57,764 nt of DNA from Streptomyces monomycini (GTDB lineage Bacteria > Actinomycetota > Actinomycetes > Streptomycetales > Streptomycetaceae). Of the stretch, positions 32,093-40,821 are shown in pieces. How positions within the stretch are numbered: position 1 is the first letter of the stretch; each line of letters starts with the position of its first letter. The stretch spans positions 1 through 57,764 of the forward strand of contig NZ_JAFIQY010000052.1 in the NCBI RefSeq assembly GCF_022271435.1, given 5' to 3'. The translations under genes and the position numbers were made by a program. The notes under the pieces were generated by a model, which was given only the letters and a program-made list of their open reading frames with translations, made no database searches and was not told where the DNA came from.

Positions 32093-32207
32093 ATCGCGTA
32101 CGCCCGTGTCCCCGTACCCCTGTGCCCCCGTACGTGCCCCGCGGCCCGTACGCCCGACTTCCCGCTTCCTGCCCGACTTCCCGCTTCCCGAAGGAGGTGC
32201 CGCCGTC

Positions 32208-33089
32208 ATGCAGCGACGCCGATTCCGCCACGCCCTGTACGCCGCCCCCGCCCTCGCCCTGATCGCCCTGTTCGTCTACTACCCGATCGTCGAGAACATC
32301 CGGCTCAGCCTCTTCAAGTTCAGCGTCTTCCAGCCCGGCATGCGCTACGTCGGCCTGGAGAACTACCGGCAGGCCCTCCAGGACCCTGTCTTCTGGAAAG
32401 CCCTCGCCAACAACCTCGGATACGCCGTCACCTCGGTGATTTTCCAGGTGGGAGCGGCGCTGGTGCTGGCCGCGATCCTGGAAGGACTCATCGGGCGGCG
32501 GCTGCGCGGGCTGCTGCGCACCGTCTACTTCGTCCCCGCCGCCGTCTCCATGACGGTCGCGGGCCTGCTCTTCCAGTTCCTGTACCAGCCCGACGCGGGC
32601 CTCATCAACAGCGCGCTGGAATCCCTGGGGCTCGGCCGGTTCGCGCACGACTGGCTGGGCGACCCGGGCACCTCCATCTGGGGCGTCGTCACCATGAGCC
32701 AGTGGCAGTCCTTCGGCTACACCACGATGCTGCTGACCGTCGCCGTCCAGCGGATTCCGCGGGAGCTGTACGAGGCGGCGACGGTGGACGGCGCGGGCCG
32801 TGTCCGCACCTTCTTCGCCGTCACCGTCCCGATGGTCCGCGAGATGACGACCCTGCTCGTCATCCTCACCGTCTCCGGCGCGTTTCTCGTGTTCAACGAG
32901 GTGATGGTGATGACCGGCGGCGGCCCCTCCAACTCCAGCCAGACGCTCGGCACATGGCTGTACTCCAGCGCCTTCACCGGGGACGACATGGGGTACGCCG
33001 CGGCCATCGGCACCGTCATGTTCGCCATCACCTTCGTGGCGGGTGCCGTCCAGCTCCTCCACTCGCGCCGGAAGGCGGTAGCGGTATGA
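32208..33089 (+). CDS. ABC transporter permease (MalF-like)
   Basis: 293 residues from ATG 32208, with a near-consensus AAGGAGGTG 8 nt before it. Six transmembrane helices and the EAA loop ELYEAATVDGAGRVRTFFAVTVPM that contacts the ATPase. MalF-type inner-membrane component. The 115-bp gap before it contains a duplicated CCCGACTTCCCGCTTCC stretch. The stop overlaps the next gene (ATGA). Confidence 0.93.
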   Translation: MQRRRFRHALYAAPALALIALFVYYPIVENIRLSLFKFSVFQPGMRYVGLENYRQALQDPVFWKALANNLGYAVTSVIFQVGAALVLAAILEGLIGRRLRGLLRTVYFVPAAVSMTVAGLLFQFLYQPDAGLINSALESLGLGRFAHDWLGDPGTSIWGVVTMSQWQSFGYTTMLLTVAVQRIPRELYEAATVDGAGRVRTFFAVTVPMVREMTTLLVILTVSGAFLVFNEVMVMTGGGPSNSSQTLGTWLYSSAFTGDDMGYAAAIGTVMFAITFVAGAVQLLHSRRKAVAV

Positions 33090-33985
33090 CACTGGCCCTG
33101 CACGAGCCCGCACCGGCGAAGGCCCCGCCGGCTGTGCCCGGCGAGCGCCGCGGCAGGCCCGCCCGTTCCGGCTCGGTGGTGCTGCGGGTCCTCACGTACT
33201 GCGGACTCGCCGCCCTCGCCGTCGCGGTGGTCTACCCGCTGTGCTGGATGGCCCTGTCCGGCCTCAAGACGAACGGGGAGATCTTCTCCGACCCGTGGGG
33301 GCTGCCCGCGCACCCCGGCTGGGGGACGTACGCCGACGCGTGGCACCAGGGGGTGCTGGGCTATCTGCTCAACAGCGCGCTCGTCACCGCCGCCAGCGTC
33401 CTCGCCGTCGTCCTGATCAGCGCCTGGGCCGCGTACGGGCTGACCCGGCTCGCCCTCCCGTTCTCACAGCCGGCGCTGCTGCTCGTCCTCGGCGCCATGA
33501 TGCTTTCGCCGACCGTGGCGCTGGTCCCGCTGACGCAGCTCCTCCAGGCGCTGCACATCTACGACACGTACTGGGCGCTGATTGTTCTCTACACCGCGTT
33601 CAAGGTGCCCTTCACCACCTTCCTGATCCGCGCGTACCTGCTGGGGCAGCCGGTGGAGGTGGAGGAGGCGGCGCTGATCGACGGGGCGAGCCGCTGGCAG
33701 ACCTTCTGGCGGGTGGTCGTCCCGATGGCGCGGCCGATCCTCGTCTCCGCGGCGCTCCTCCAGGCGCTCTTCTCCTGGAACGAATACGCCTTCGCGCTCG
33801 TCTTCATCACCGACGAGCACCTCAAGACGCTGCCCGTGGGGCTCGCCGACATGGCCGGGCGCCTCAACTCCGACTGGCCGATGCTCTTCGCGGGCCTGAC
33901 CATCGCCGCGCTGCCGATGATCGTGATCTTCCTGGTCGCCCAGCGGCACTTCGTGCGCGGGCTGTCCGAGGGGATCGGCAAGTGA
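33086..33985 (+). CDS. ABC transporter permease (MalG-like)
   Basis: 299 residues from ATG 33086, overlapping the previous stop by 4 bp. A 30-residue Pro-rich N-terminus precedes six helices; the EAA loop is EVEEAALIDGASRWQTFWRVVVPMARP, and the end RHFVRGLSEGIGK has the usual MalG FxxGLxxGxxK form. Together with the two preceding genes it makes a CUT1 importer. No ATP-binding subunit is encoded here; in Streptomyces such systems commonly share MsiK. Confidence 0.93.
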   Translation: MTLALHEPAPAKAPPAVPGERRGRPARSGSVVLRVLTYCGLAALAVAVVYPLCWMALSGLKTNGEIFSDPWGLPAHPGWGTYADAWHQGVLGYLLNSALVTAASVLAVVLISAWAAYGLTRLALPFSQPALLLVLGAMMLSPTVALVPLTQLLQALHIYDTYWALIVLYTAFKVPFTTFLIRAYLLGQPVEVEEAALIDGASRWQTFWRVVVPMARPILVSAALLQALFSWNEYAFALVFITDEHLKTLPVGLADMAGRLNSDWPMLFAGLTIAALPMIVIFLVAQRHFVRGLSEGIGK

Positions 33986-34057
33986 GCGGGGGAGGTGCGG
34001 CGGGCCGTCGGCGCCGGTGATCGTGCGGGTGCGGCGGGACCGTTGCAGGATGGCTGC

Positions 34058-35671
34058 ATGCTGCTGGCCCGTCTCGCCCATGTGTCCGGGGAGGTCGCCG
34101 CCACCTCGGCGCGGTCCCAGAAGATCAAACTGCTGGCCGAACTGTTCCGCCGGGCCGAGCCCGACGACGCGCCGGTGGCCATCGCCTACCTGGCCGGGCG
34201 GTTGCCGCAGGGCCGTATCGGGGTCGGCTGGAGCGTCCTGCGGGACCCGGTGCCGGCCGCGGGGACCGCCACGCTGACCGTGCTCGGCACCGACGCGGCC
34301 CTGACCGCGCTGGCCGCCGTCGCCGGGCCCGGCTCCCAGGCCGAGCGGCGCCGCCTCGTACAGGAGCTGCTGGCTGCGGCGACCGAGGAGGAGCAACGTT
34401 TCCTCATCGGGCTGCTGACCGGCGAGGTACGGCAGGGCGCGCTGGAGGCCGTCGCCGCCGAGGCGATCGCCGCGGCGGCCGAGGTGCCCGTCGCGGACGT
34501 ACGGCGGGCCGTGATGCTGGCCGGGTCCCTGGAGGAGGTGGCCCGCGGCCTGCTCGCCGAGGGCGCCTCGGCGCTGACCGCGTTCCGGCTGACCGTGGGG
34601 CGCCCCATCGGGCCCATGCTGGCGCACGGCGCGAAATCCCTGGCCGAGGCGGTCGACAAGGCCGGACGGTGCGCCGTCGAGGAGAAGCTGGACGGCATCC
34701 GGGTGCAGGTGCACCGCGACGGTACGGACGTACGGATCTACACCCGCACCCTCGACGACGTCACCGACCGGCTGCCCGAGATCACCGAGGCCGCCCTCGC
34801 TCTGGAGGCGCCGTGCTTCGTCCTGGACGGTGAGGTGATCGCGCTCGGCGACGACGGGCGCCCGCTGCCCTTCCAGCGGATCGCGGGTCGGTTCGGCTCA
34901 CGGGTGGACGTGGCCGCCGCACGGGCCGCGCTGCCGCTGTCCCCGGTCTTCTTCGACGTCCTCGCCGTGGACGGCCACGACCTGCTGGACCTGCCCGGCG
35001 ACCGGCGGCACGCGGAACTGGTCCGGCTCGTCCCGGAGGAGCGGCGGGTGCGCCGGACGGTGGTCGACGACCCGGCCGACACCGCGGCGCGTCAGGAGGC
35101 CGAGGACTTCTGGGCCGAGACGCTGCGCCGCGGGCACGAAGGGGTCATGGTCAAGGCGCTGGACGCGCCGTACAGCGCCGGCCGCCGGGGCGCCGCCTGG
35201 CTGAAGGTCAAGCCGGTGCACACACTCGACCTGGTGGTGCTGGCCGCCGAGTGGGGGCACGGCCGCCGTACCGGCAAGCTCTCCAACCTCCACCTCGGCG
35301 CGCGCGGCCCGGACGGCACGTTCGTCATGCTCGGCAAGACCTTCAAGGGGCTCACCGACGCCACCCTGGCCTGGCAGACGGAACGGCTGCGGGAGCTGGC
35401 GGTGGAGGAGAGCGGGTACGTCGTGACCGTACGCCCCGAGCTGGTCGTCGAGATCGCGTACGACGGCTTGCAGACCTCGACCCGCTACCCGGCGGGCGTG
35501 ACGCTGCGCTTCGCCCGGGTGCTCCGCTACCGCGACGACAAGACGGCCGCCGAGGCGGACACGGTGGAGACGGTGCTCGCCGCACACGACCGGGCGGGGC
35601 CGGAGGCATCCGCCGGATCGGGGCAGGGCGAGGCACCGGGCGCCCCGGAGGAGCCCGGCGCCGCGGGCTGA
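34058..35671 (+). CDS. ligB: ATP-dependent DNA ligase
   Basis: 537 residues from ATG 34058 (AGGA upstream). The N-terminal about 180 residues are the helical DNA-binding domain of archaeal/LigB-type ligases (LAELFRRAEPDDAPVAIAYLAGRLPQGRIGVGW). The adenylation domain has Lys210 in EEKLDGIRVQ, motif III VLDGEVIAL, motif IV HEGVMVKALDAPY and motif V WLKVKP. An OB-fold domain follows, and a 35-residue Gly/Glu-rich tail ends the protein. It seals nicks using ATP, in addition to the essential NAD-dependent ligase expected elsewhere. No Ku or polymerase gene is nearby. Its role in repair is inferred. Confidence 0.93.
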   Translation: MLLARLAHVSGEVAATSARSQKIKLLAELFRRAEPDDAPVAIAYLAGRLPQGRIGVGWSVLRDPVPAAGTATLTVLGTDAALTALAAVAGPGSQAERRRLVQELLAAATEEEQRFLIGLLTGEVRQGALEAVAAEAIAAAAEVPVADVRRAVMLAGSLEEVARGLLAEGASALTAFRLTVGRPIGPMLAHGAKSLAEAVDKAGRCAVEEKLDGIRVQVHRDGTDVRIYTRTLDDVTDRLPEITEAALALEAPCFVLDGEVIALGDDGRPLPFQRIAGRFGSRVDVAAARAALPLSPVFFDVLAVDGHDLLDLPGDRRHAELVRLVPEERRVRRTVVDDPADTAARQEAEDFWAETLRRGHEGVMVKALDAPYSAGRRGAAWLKVKPVHTLDLVVLAAEWGHGRRTGKLSNLHLGARGPDGTFVMLGKTFKGLTDATLAWQTERLRELAVEESGYVVTVRPELVVEIAYDGLQTSTRYPAGVTLRFARVLRYRDDKTAAEADTVETVLAAHDRAGPEASAGSGQGEAPGAPEEPGAAG

Positions 35672-35759
35672 GTTGCGCGCGTACCCGGATGTCCGCCGTG
35701 CCCGCCCGCTCTGGCACTATGACAGGACAGGGCCTCGACTGCTGGTCAGGGCCCCGTGT

Positions 35760-35788
35760 GAAGGCAGCGCCTTCATGAAATCGATTTC
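35760..35788 (+). promoter_or_regulatory. Hairpin and LacI-type operator before the nucleoside operon
   Basis: GAAGGC-AGC-GCCTTC (35760-35774) is immediately followed by the perfect 12-bp palindrome GAAATCGATTTC (35777-35788). The latter fits the LacI/CcpA-family pattern GAAAnCGnTTTC with a central CG. It lies 164 bp before the nucleoside hydrolase start. No LacI gene adjoins the operon, so a distant regulator is implied. Confidence 0.65.
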
Positions 35789-35951
35789 CCGATCCGTGTC
35801 GAAGGGGAGGTGTCCGGTGGCACCAGCCGCGGTCGGCCTCGCCCGCCCGGTCGGCGCACCGTCGTCCGCCCGTGCTCTCCGGTAACAGCCCTTCTGCTGT
35901 GCACCCCAAGATCCACTTCAACACCTTCAGCTGAGCAAAGGGGCTCTTCCG

Positions 35952-36899
35952 TTGGCCAGAAAGATCATTCTCGACTGCGACCCCGGGCACGACGACGCCA
36001 TCGCCATGCTCCTGGCGTACGGCAATCCCGACATCGACCTGGTCGCCGTGACCACCGTGGTCGGCAACCAGACCCTGGAGAAGGTCACCCGCAACGCGCT
36101 GTCCGTGGCGCGCATCGCCGGTATCACCGGTGTGCCCTTCGCGGCCGGCAGCCCGCGGCCCCTCGTCCGGACCATCGAGAACGCGCCCGAGATCCACGGC
36201 GACACCGGACTGGACGGCCCGGACCTGCCCGAGCCGAATTTCGAGCTCGACCGCCGGCACGCCGTGGACCTCATCATTGACACGGTCATGTCGCACGAAC
36301 CGGGCGAAATCACCATCGTCCCGACCGCCGGTCTGACCAACATCGCGCTCGCCGTGCGCAAGGAGCCCCGGATCGCCGAGCGCGTCCGCGAGGTCGTCCT
36401 GATGGGCGGCGGCTTCCACGAGGGCAACTGGAGCGCGGTCGCCGAGTTCAACATCGTCATCGACCCGCACGCCGCGCACATCGTCTTCAACGAGCGCTGG
36501 CCGGTCACCATGGTCGGCCTCGACCTGACCCACCAGGCCCTGGCGACCCCCGAGGTCACCAAGAAGATCGCCGACGTCGGCACCAAGCCCGCCCAGTTCG
36601 TCCTGGAACTGCTGGACTTCTTCCGCGACGCCTACCGGGAGAACCAGGGCTTCGAGTTCCCGCCGGTGCACGACCCGTGCGCGGTCGCCTACGTCATCGA
36701 CCCGGACGTGATGACCGTACGCAAGGCCCCGGTGGACATCGAGCTGACCGGCGGCCTGACCATGGGCATGACCGTCACCGACTTCCGCTGGCCGATCCCC
36801 GAGGACTGCCGCACCCAGGTCGCCGTCAAGCTCGACCACGAGCGGTTCTGGAACCTCGTGGTGGACGCCCTGGAGCGCATCGGCGACGTCGAGGCATGA
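35952..36899 (+). CDS. Inosine-uridine-type nucleoside hydrolase
   Basis: 315 residues from TTG 35952 with AAAGGGG 8 nt upstream. The N-terminal calcium-binding motif DCDPGHDDAIAML is the family hallmark. GNQTLEKVTRNAL, VPTAGLTNIALAV, VLMGGGF and AEFNIVIDPHAAHIVF are further motifs of the IU-nucleoside hydrolase fold, and HDPCAVAYVIDP holds the catalytic His-Asp region. It hydrolyses nucleosides to base and ribose. It overlaps the following MFS gene by 4 bp, so the two are translated together, implying uptake and cleavage of one substrate. Purine versus pyrimidine preference cannot be decided. Confidence 0.92.
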   Translation: MARKIILDCDPGHDDAIAMLLAYGNPDIDLVAVTTVVGNQTLEKVTRNALSVARIAGITGVPFAAGSPRPLVRTIENAPEIHGDTGLDGPDLPEPNFELDRRHAVDLIIDTVMSHEPGEITIVPTAGLTNIALAVRKEPRIAERVREVVLMGGGFHEGNWSAVAEFNIVIDPHAAHIVFNERWPVTMVGLDLTHQALATPEVTKKIADVGTKPAQFVLELLDFFRDAYRENQGFEFPPVHDPCAVAYVIDPDVMTVRKAPVDIELTGGLTMGMTVTDFRWPIPEDCRTQVAVKLDHERFWNLVVDALERIGDVEA

Positions 36900-38335
36900 G
36901 CGCGCCGCACACCGCCCGGCCCGCCGAAGCGACGGGCCCGGGGCGTTCCGTACGGATCGGCGTGCTGGTCACGGCGCTGCTGACGGCCTGTGTCGCCTTC
37001 CAGCTCAACGCCAGCATGCTCAGCCCCGCGCTGAAGAGCATCGAGGACAGCCTTGGCGCCACCTCGGCCGAGATCGGGCTCACCCAGACCGCGTTCTTCA
37101 CCTCCGCGGCGCTGTTCTCGCTGTTCCTGCCGCGGCTCGGCGACATCGTCGGCCGCCGCAAGGTGCTCGCCGGGATGATGGCCCTGATGGTCGTCGGCTG
37201 CATCGTGGCCGCGCTGGCGCAGAGCGTGCCGATGCTGTTCGTCGGCCGCGTCATCCAGGGTGTGTCCGGGCCGACCGTCCCGCTGTGTCTGATCATGCTG
37301 CGGGTCGAGGTCACCGAGCCCAAGCGGTACGGCACGCTGCTCGGCGTGATCACCGCGGTCAACGGCGGCATCGCCGGCATCGACTCGCTCGCCGGCGGCT
37401 ACCTCGCCGACCGGCACGGCTTCGCCGCGGTCTTCTGGGCCATGGCCGTCGTCGCCGCGATCGCCGCCGCCCTCGTCGCCGTCATGGCGCCGGAGTCGAA
37501 GGTACCCGACAGCCACCGGATGGACTGGCCGGGCGTCCTGCTGCTCGTCGTGTCGGTCGGTTCGCTGCTCGTCGCGCTCAACGAGGCGGGCAAGCTGGCC
37601 GCCGCGAACTGGCCGCTCATCGCGGTCCTGGTGGTCGTCGCGGCAGCCGCGTTCTGGCTGTTCTGGCGCACCGAGGACCGCTCCCGGCACCCCCTGGTCG
37701 CAACGAGGCACCTGCGGCAGCGCTCGACCTGGGCGACGCTGCTGACCACGATGCTGACGATGACGGGCGTCTTCGCCGTCATGAACGGGCTCATCCCCGC
37801 CTTCGCGCAGGACGCGCAGGCCGGGCTCGGCATGTCGGCCGAGCAGTCCGCCTGGTGGACGCTCACGCCGTACGCCATCGCGGGCCTGGCCATGGGTCCG
37901 ATCGCCGGCCGGCTCGCGGCGACGTTCGGGTACGGGCGCATCCTGCGGCTGGGCCTGGTCGGCGCGGCGGTGACCGTCGTCCTGATGATCGTCACGCTCT
38001 CCGCCCACTCCAAGGGGCTGCTGCTGGCCGCCTCCATCCTGGTGGGCATCACCTACGCGGGCGTGGCGAACATCGTGCTCAACGGGCTCGGCATCGTGCT
38101 GTCGCCCAAGGAGAACCCGGGCTTCCTGCCGGGTCTGAACGCCGGTGCCTTCAACCTCGGCTCCGGCCTCAGCTTCGCGGCCCTGTACGCGGTCAAGACC
38201 GCGATGCCGGCCGACGACCCGTCGTCCGCCTCCGGCTACACGGCCGGAATGATCGCGGGGGTCGTCATCATGGCCGTCGCCCTGCTGGCATCCTTCCTGA
38301 TCCCGAAGCCGGTGGAAGCCGAAGCGCATGAGTGA
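36896..38335 (+). CDS. MFS transporter coupled to nucleoside hydrolase
   Basis: 479 residues from ATG 36896 (ATGA overlap with the hydrolase stop). About 14 hydrophobic segments. The loop 2-3 motif LGDIVGRRKVL and the DHA2-like layout (LNASMLSPALKSIEDSLGATSAEIG, RVIQGVSGPTVPLCLIMLR) suggest an H+-coupled major facilitator of the 14-helix group, most of which are exporters. Its coupling to a nucleoside hydrolase suggests nucleoside import or efflux of a base. A strong terminator follows at 38359. Confidence 0.9.
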   Translation: MSAPHTARPAEATGPGRSVRIGVLVTALLTACVAFQLNASMLSPALKSIEDSLGATSAEIGLTQTAFFTSAALFSLFLPRLGDIVGRRKVLAGMMALMVVGCIVAALAQSVPMLFVGRVIQGVSGPTVPLCLIMLRVEVTEPKRYGTLLGVITAVNGGIAGIDSLAGGYLADRHGFAAVFWAMAVVAAIAAALVAVMAPESKVPDSHRMDWPGVLLLVVSVGSLLVALNEAGKLAAANWPLIAVLVVVAAAAFWLFWRTEDRSRHPLVATRHLRQRSTWATLLTTMLTMTGVFAVMNGLIPAFAQDAQAGLGMSAEQSAWWTLTPYAIAGLAMGPIAGRLAATFGYGRILRLGLVGAAVTVVLMIVTLSAHSKGLLLAASILVGITYAGVANIVLNGLGIVLSPKENPGFLPGLNAGAFNLGSGLSFAALYAVKTAMPADDPSSASGYTAGMIAGVVIMAVALLASFLIPKPVEAEAHE

Positions 38336-38358
38336 GCGCCGCTGAGCGGCACCGGACG

Positions 38359-38400
38359 GCCCGGTCTCTCCTCGCCCGAGAACGCGAGGAGGGGCCGGGC
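38359..38400. terminator. Bidirectional terminator after the MFS gene
   Basis: GCCCGGTCTCTCCTCGC (38359-38375) pairs with GCGAGGAGGGGCCGGGC (38384-38400): a 17-bp stem with two G-U pairs and an 8-nt loop, between the MFS stop (38335) and the end of the convergent gene (38423). Confidence 0.85.
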
Positions 38401-38422
38401 TGTCGTATGCAGCCCGGTGCTT

Positions 38423-38895
38423 CTACAGAGAGCTGAGGTCCGAGCGCATGGCTGCCGAAGGGCCTCCAGCGCCTCGCTGAGGGCTGCTTGGGTCGTTGAC
38501 CACCCCGGATCCCTGTTCACGTCAGGCTCGTCGAAGCGATCCCGCAGGCGCAGCAGCCTCCGGAAGGCGTGCACGGCCACGTCATCGAGAGATTCGGGCG
38601 CCATGATGCGCATCTGATAGAGAAGCTGAAAGGCGTTGGCGGCCCCGAGGATCTCCCCGGACTGCTCGCGGCGCTCCTCCCAGGTGAGCTCCGTGCTCCG
38701 CTGCAGATCGCGAAGCCGGTGCCTCGTGAGCCAGAGCGCCGCGAGGTATTCGCTGTACAGCTGTTGCTTCGCGGCCCGTTCGCGGGACGTGTTCTCCCGG
38801 TGCCACCGCGACCGTTCGCCCAGAAGGGTCGTACTGACACCGAGAAGAGCACCGAGCGCGGTGCCCGCGAGAGTCCCCCAGTCCACGGGGCACAT
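38423..38895 (-). CDS. Membrane-anchored coiled-coil protein, frame break near the 3' end
   Basis: The protein starts MCPVDWGTLAGTALGALLGVST (one N-terminal membrane helix, ATG 38895) and continues as a long charged helix (ERSRWHRENTSRERAAKQQLYSEYLAALWLTRHRLRDL) to ALSEALEALRQ. There the frame breaks at about 38449; with one added base it would read AMRSDLSSL and stop at TAG 38423-38425, giving about 157 residues. Unshifted, the frame runs through the terminator into the antisense of the MFS gene, which is not credible. The helical part is a common Streptomyces hypothetical of unknown function. Confidence 0.65.
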
Positions 38896-38973
38896 CGTAG
38901 GGACGCCGTGCCGTCGGGCCCAGAGCGCGCAGGTACCTTCCTGCGTTCTGCCCGAAGGGCCGGACGGCAGGCC

Positions 38974-39690
38974 CTAGGCCCGCTGCCCCGGGACGATGGC
39001 GGCGATCCGCCCGAGCAGGGCGGCCAGTTCGGCGGGCGCCGCCAGGAAGGGGGAGTGGCCGGTGCCGAGCCGTTCGACGCGGGTGGCGTTCGCGGACATC
39101 TTCGTCTGCATCGCGGGCTGGAGCGCCTGGTCGCCCTCGCAGATCACGTATGTGGAAGGCACGGTCCGCCAGGCCGCGCGGGTCACCGGCTCCTGGAAGG
39201 ACCGCCGGCTCTGCTCGACAAGTCGGCCGACGGCCCGCTCGGCCACGTCGTCCGGCACGTCCCCGTACAGCGACGCGCGCGGGTCCTCGAAGATGGACGG
39301 CTGGACGCCGTTGAGGTCCACGCCCTTGGACGCGTCGCGGCCGTGCAGGCTGCCGAGTGATTCGCCCTCCGCCGGCATGTAAGCCGTGAGGTAGACGAGG
39401 TGGGCGACGTGTGCGTGACCGGTGGCGGCCTCGGTGACGGGGATGCCGCCGTAGGAGTGGCCGACGACGACCACCGGGCCCTCGATCTCGCCCAGCCGCG
39501 CGGATATCGCTTCGGCGTCGTCGTACACACCGGCGGCGGGCGTGCCCTGGGGGCCGGAACTGGGCAGGTCGACGGTGTGGGACGCGAAGCCGTCGGCGGC
39601 GAGGGCGTCCCGCAAGGCGGACCAGCACGTGGACCGGTGCCAGGCGCCGTGGACGAGGAGGAAGGACGGGCGGGCTGCGGTGGTGGACAC
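38974..39690 (-). CDS. Alpha/beta hydrolase (pyrethroid-hydrolase-like)
   Basis: 238 residues from GTG 39690 (AGGAG further upstream). FLLVHGAWHRSTCWSALRDALAADG is the oxyanion and first-strand signature; the nucleophile elbow is VVGHSYGGIPV and the catalytic His is in RLGTGHSPFLAAP. LVHGAWHGxWcW-type sequences belong to the AB-hydrolase_6 group that includes plant methylesterases and bacterial pyrethroid hydrolases. Small cytoplasmic esterase; substrate unknown. Confidence 0.9.
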   Translation of the reverse strand: MSTTAARPSFLLVHGAWHRSTCWSALRDALAADGFASHTVDLPSSGPQGTPAAGVYDDAEAISARLGEIEGPVVVVGHSYGGIPVTEAATGHAHVAHLVYLTAYMPAEGESLGSLHGRDASKGVDLNGVQPSIFEDPRASLYGDVPDDVAERAVGRLVEQSRRSFQEPVTRAAWRTVPSTYVICEGDQALQPAMQTKMSANATRVERLGTGHSPFLAAPAELAALLGRIAAIVPGQRA

Positions 39691-39843
39691 AGGGGGTGCA
39701 ACTCCTGATGGTCGGACGGGCGACGGCCTTTCGAAGGAGCATGCAACACGACGTACGGAGCCCGGCGCCAGCGCATTTCACCTGCGCGGATCCGACACCG
39801 CGCGCCCTGGCAGCGCATTCCGACCCCCCCGGGAGCCGTCGCT

Positions 39844-40692
39844 TCAGCGGACCGGCGCCACGTCCTCGACCACCATCGCGACGAAGTCCGTGGTGGCCCT
39901 GCGGCGGGCGAAAGGATTGCGCAGGGGGCGGGAGGGCGCGGCCGGGGGCGTGGTGACGGAGCCGTGCAGGCGGAGAGCCTCATCGATCACGGGGTGCCAC
40001 TCCGGAGCGAACGTCTCCAGGGCGTAGCGGCCGGCGTCGCCCTTGGAGATGATTTCCCCGGTGGCCGCGGTGTGATGGAGACGGCTGACACCGAGCACTC
40101 CCCAGGCCGGCGCCCAACCGCCCAGGGCGGCCAGCCCCGTCAGGGACAGCGTCTTGCGGTGCGTGGTGTGCCAGCGCCGCCAGTAACCGTCGAGATTCCC
40201 CAGCGTCCACTCGCGCAAAGAGGCCCGGTCCACCCCGACTTCGAAGCCACCGGGCACCGGGCCGCGTGCCGGTACGGCGTTCTTCGCGAGGACGGCCCAG
40301 GTCACCGGGTTGACCTCGAAAGCGTCGTCCGTACGGAACCTCCCCAGCAGCGTGTACGGAACGGCGGGGCACGCGGCGTAGCCCGCGGCGAGGTCCTGCC
40401 AGGTGACGTGGACACCGTCGAAGTACGGGCGCGTGTGCTGGGCGCGCGTCTCGGCGTGCGCCTGCCGCAGAGCCGCGACGTCCTCCGCCGTGAGACGCCG
40501 CGCGGTGACCGCGACGAAGTCGACGTCGCTGCGCCCCGGCCGGAAGTCGCCCAGAGCGATCGACCCGGTCAGATACAGCCCCTCGACCAGGCCGGGACGC
40601 GTCCGGTCCACGCTCGCGAGAAAGGCGCGCACCACGGCTTCCACCGAAGGGTGCGCCCTGCGTCTCCGTGCGCTGCCCGATTCTCCGTGCAT
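39844..40692 (-). CDS. Nucleotidyltransferase with DUF4111 domain
   Basis: 282 residues from ATG 40692. The N-terminal polymerase-beta-like nucleotidyltransferase core has GLYLTGSIALGDFRPGRSDVDFVAV, the GS-x10-DxD metal and nucleotide motif. The C-terminal half (LREWTLGNLDGYWRRWHT, ALGGWAPAWGVLGVSRLHHTAATGEIISKGDAGRYAL) is DUF4111, as in spectinomycin/streptomycin adenylyltransferases of the AadA class. It could modify an aminoglycoside or an endogenous molecule; sequence alone does not establish resistance. Confidence 0.88.
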   Translation of the reverse strand: MHGESGSARRRRAHPSVEAVVRAFLASVDRTRPGLVEGLYLTGSIALGDFRPGRSDVDFVAVTARRLTAEDVAALRQAHAETRAQHTRPYFDGVHVTWQDLAAGYAACPAVPYTLLGRFRTDDAFEVNPVTWAVLAKNAVPARGPVPGGFEVGVDRASLREWTLGNLDGYWRRWHTTHRKTLSLTGLAALGGWAPAWGVLGVSRLHHTAATGEIISKGDAGRYALETFAPEWHPVIDEALRLHGSVTTPPAAPSRPLRNPFARRRATTDFVAMVVEDVAPVR

Positions 40693-40821
40693 GGTCCTGT
40701 GTCCTCCCGTCCGCCGGCCGCCGCGGCGGTGGTTCCGGTCGAGTGCCCCGTGTCCCGTGTCACGCGTGTGACGGGCGAACGGTTCCGGTGCGGAATCCGT
40801 CCGCCCGCCGGCCGGCCGCGG

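Noticed and set aside
35775..35885. Short ATG frame (MKSISRSVSKG...) before the nucleoside hydrolase
   Set aside because: No ribosome site, it overlaps the operator palindrome, and it has weak coding bias.
39844..40692. Call as an AadA resistance gene
   Set aside because: Nucleotidyltransferase and DUF4111 motifs are present, but overall sequence is not close enough by eye to a known resistance enzyme to claim the phenotype.
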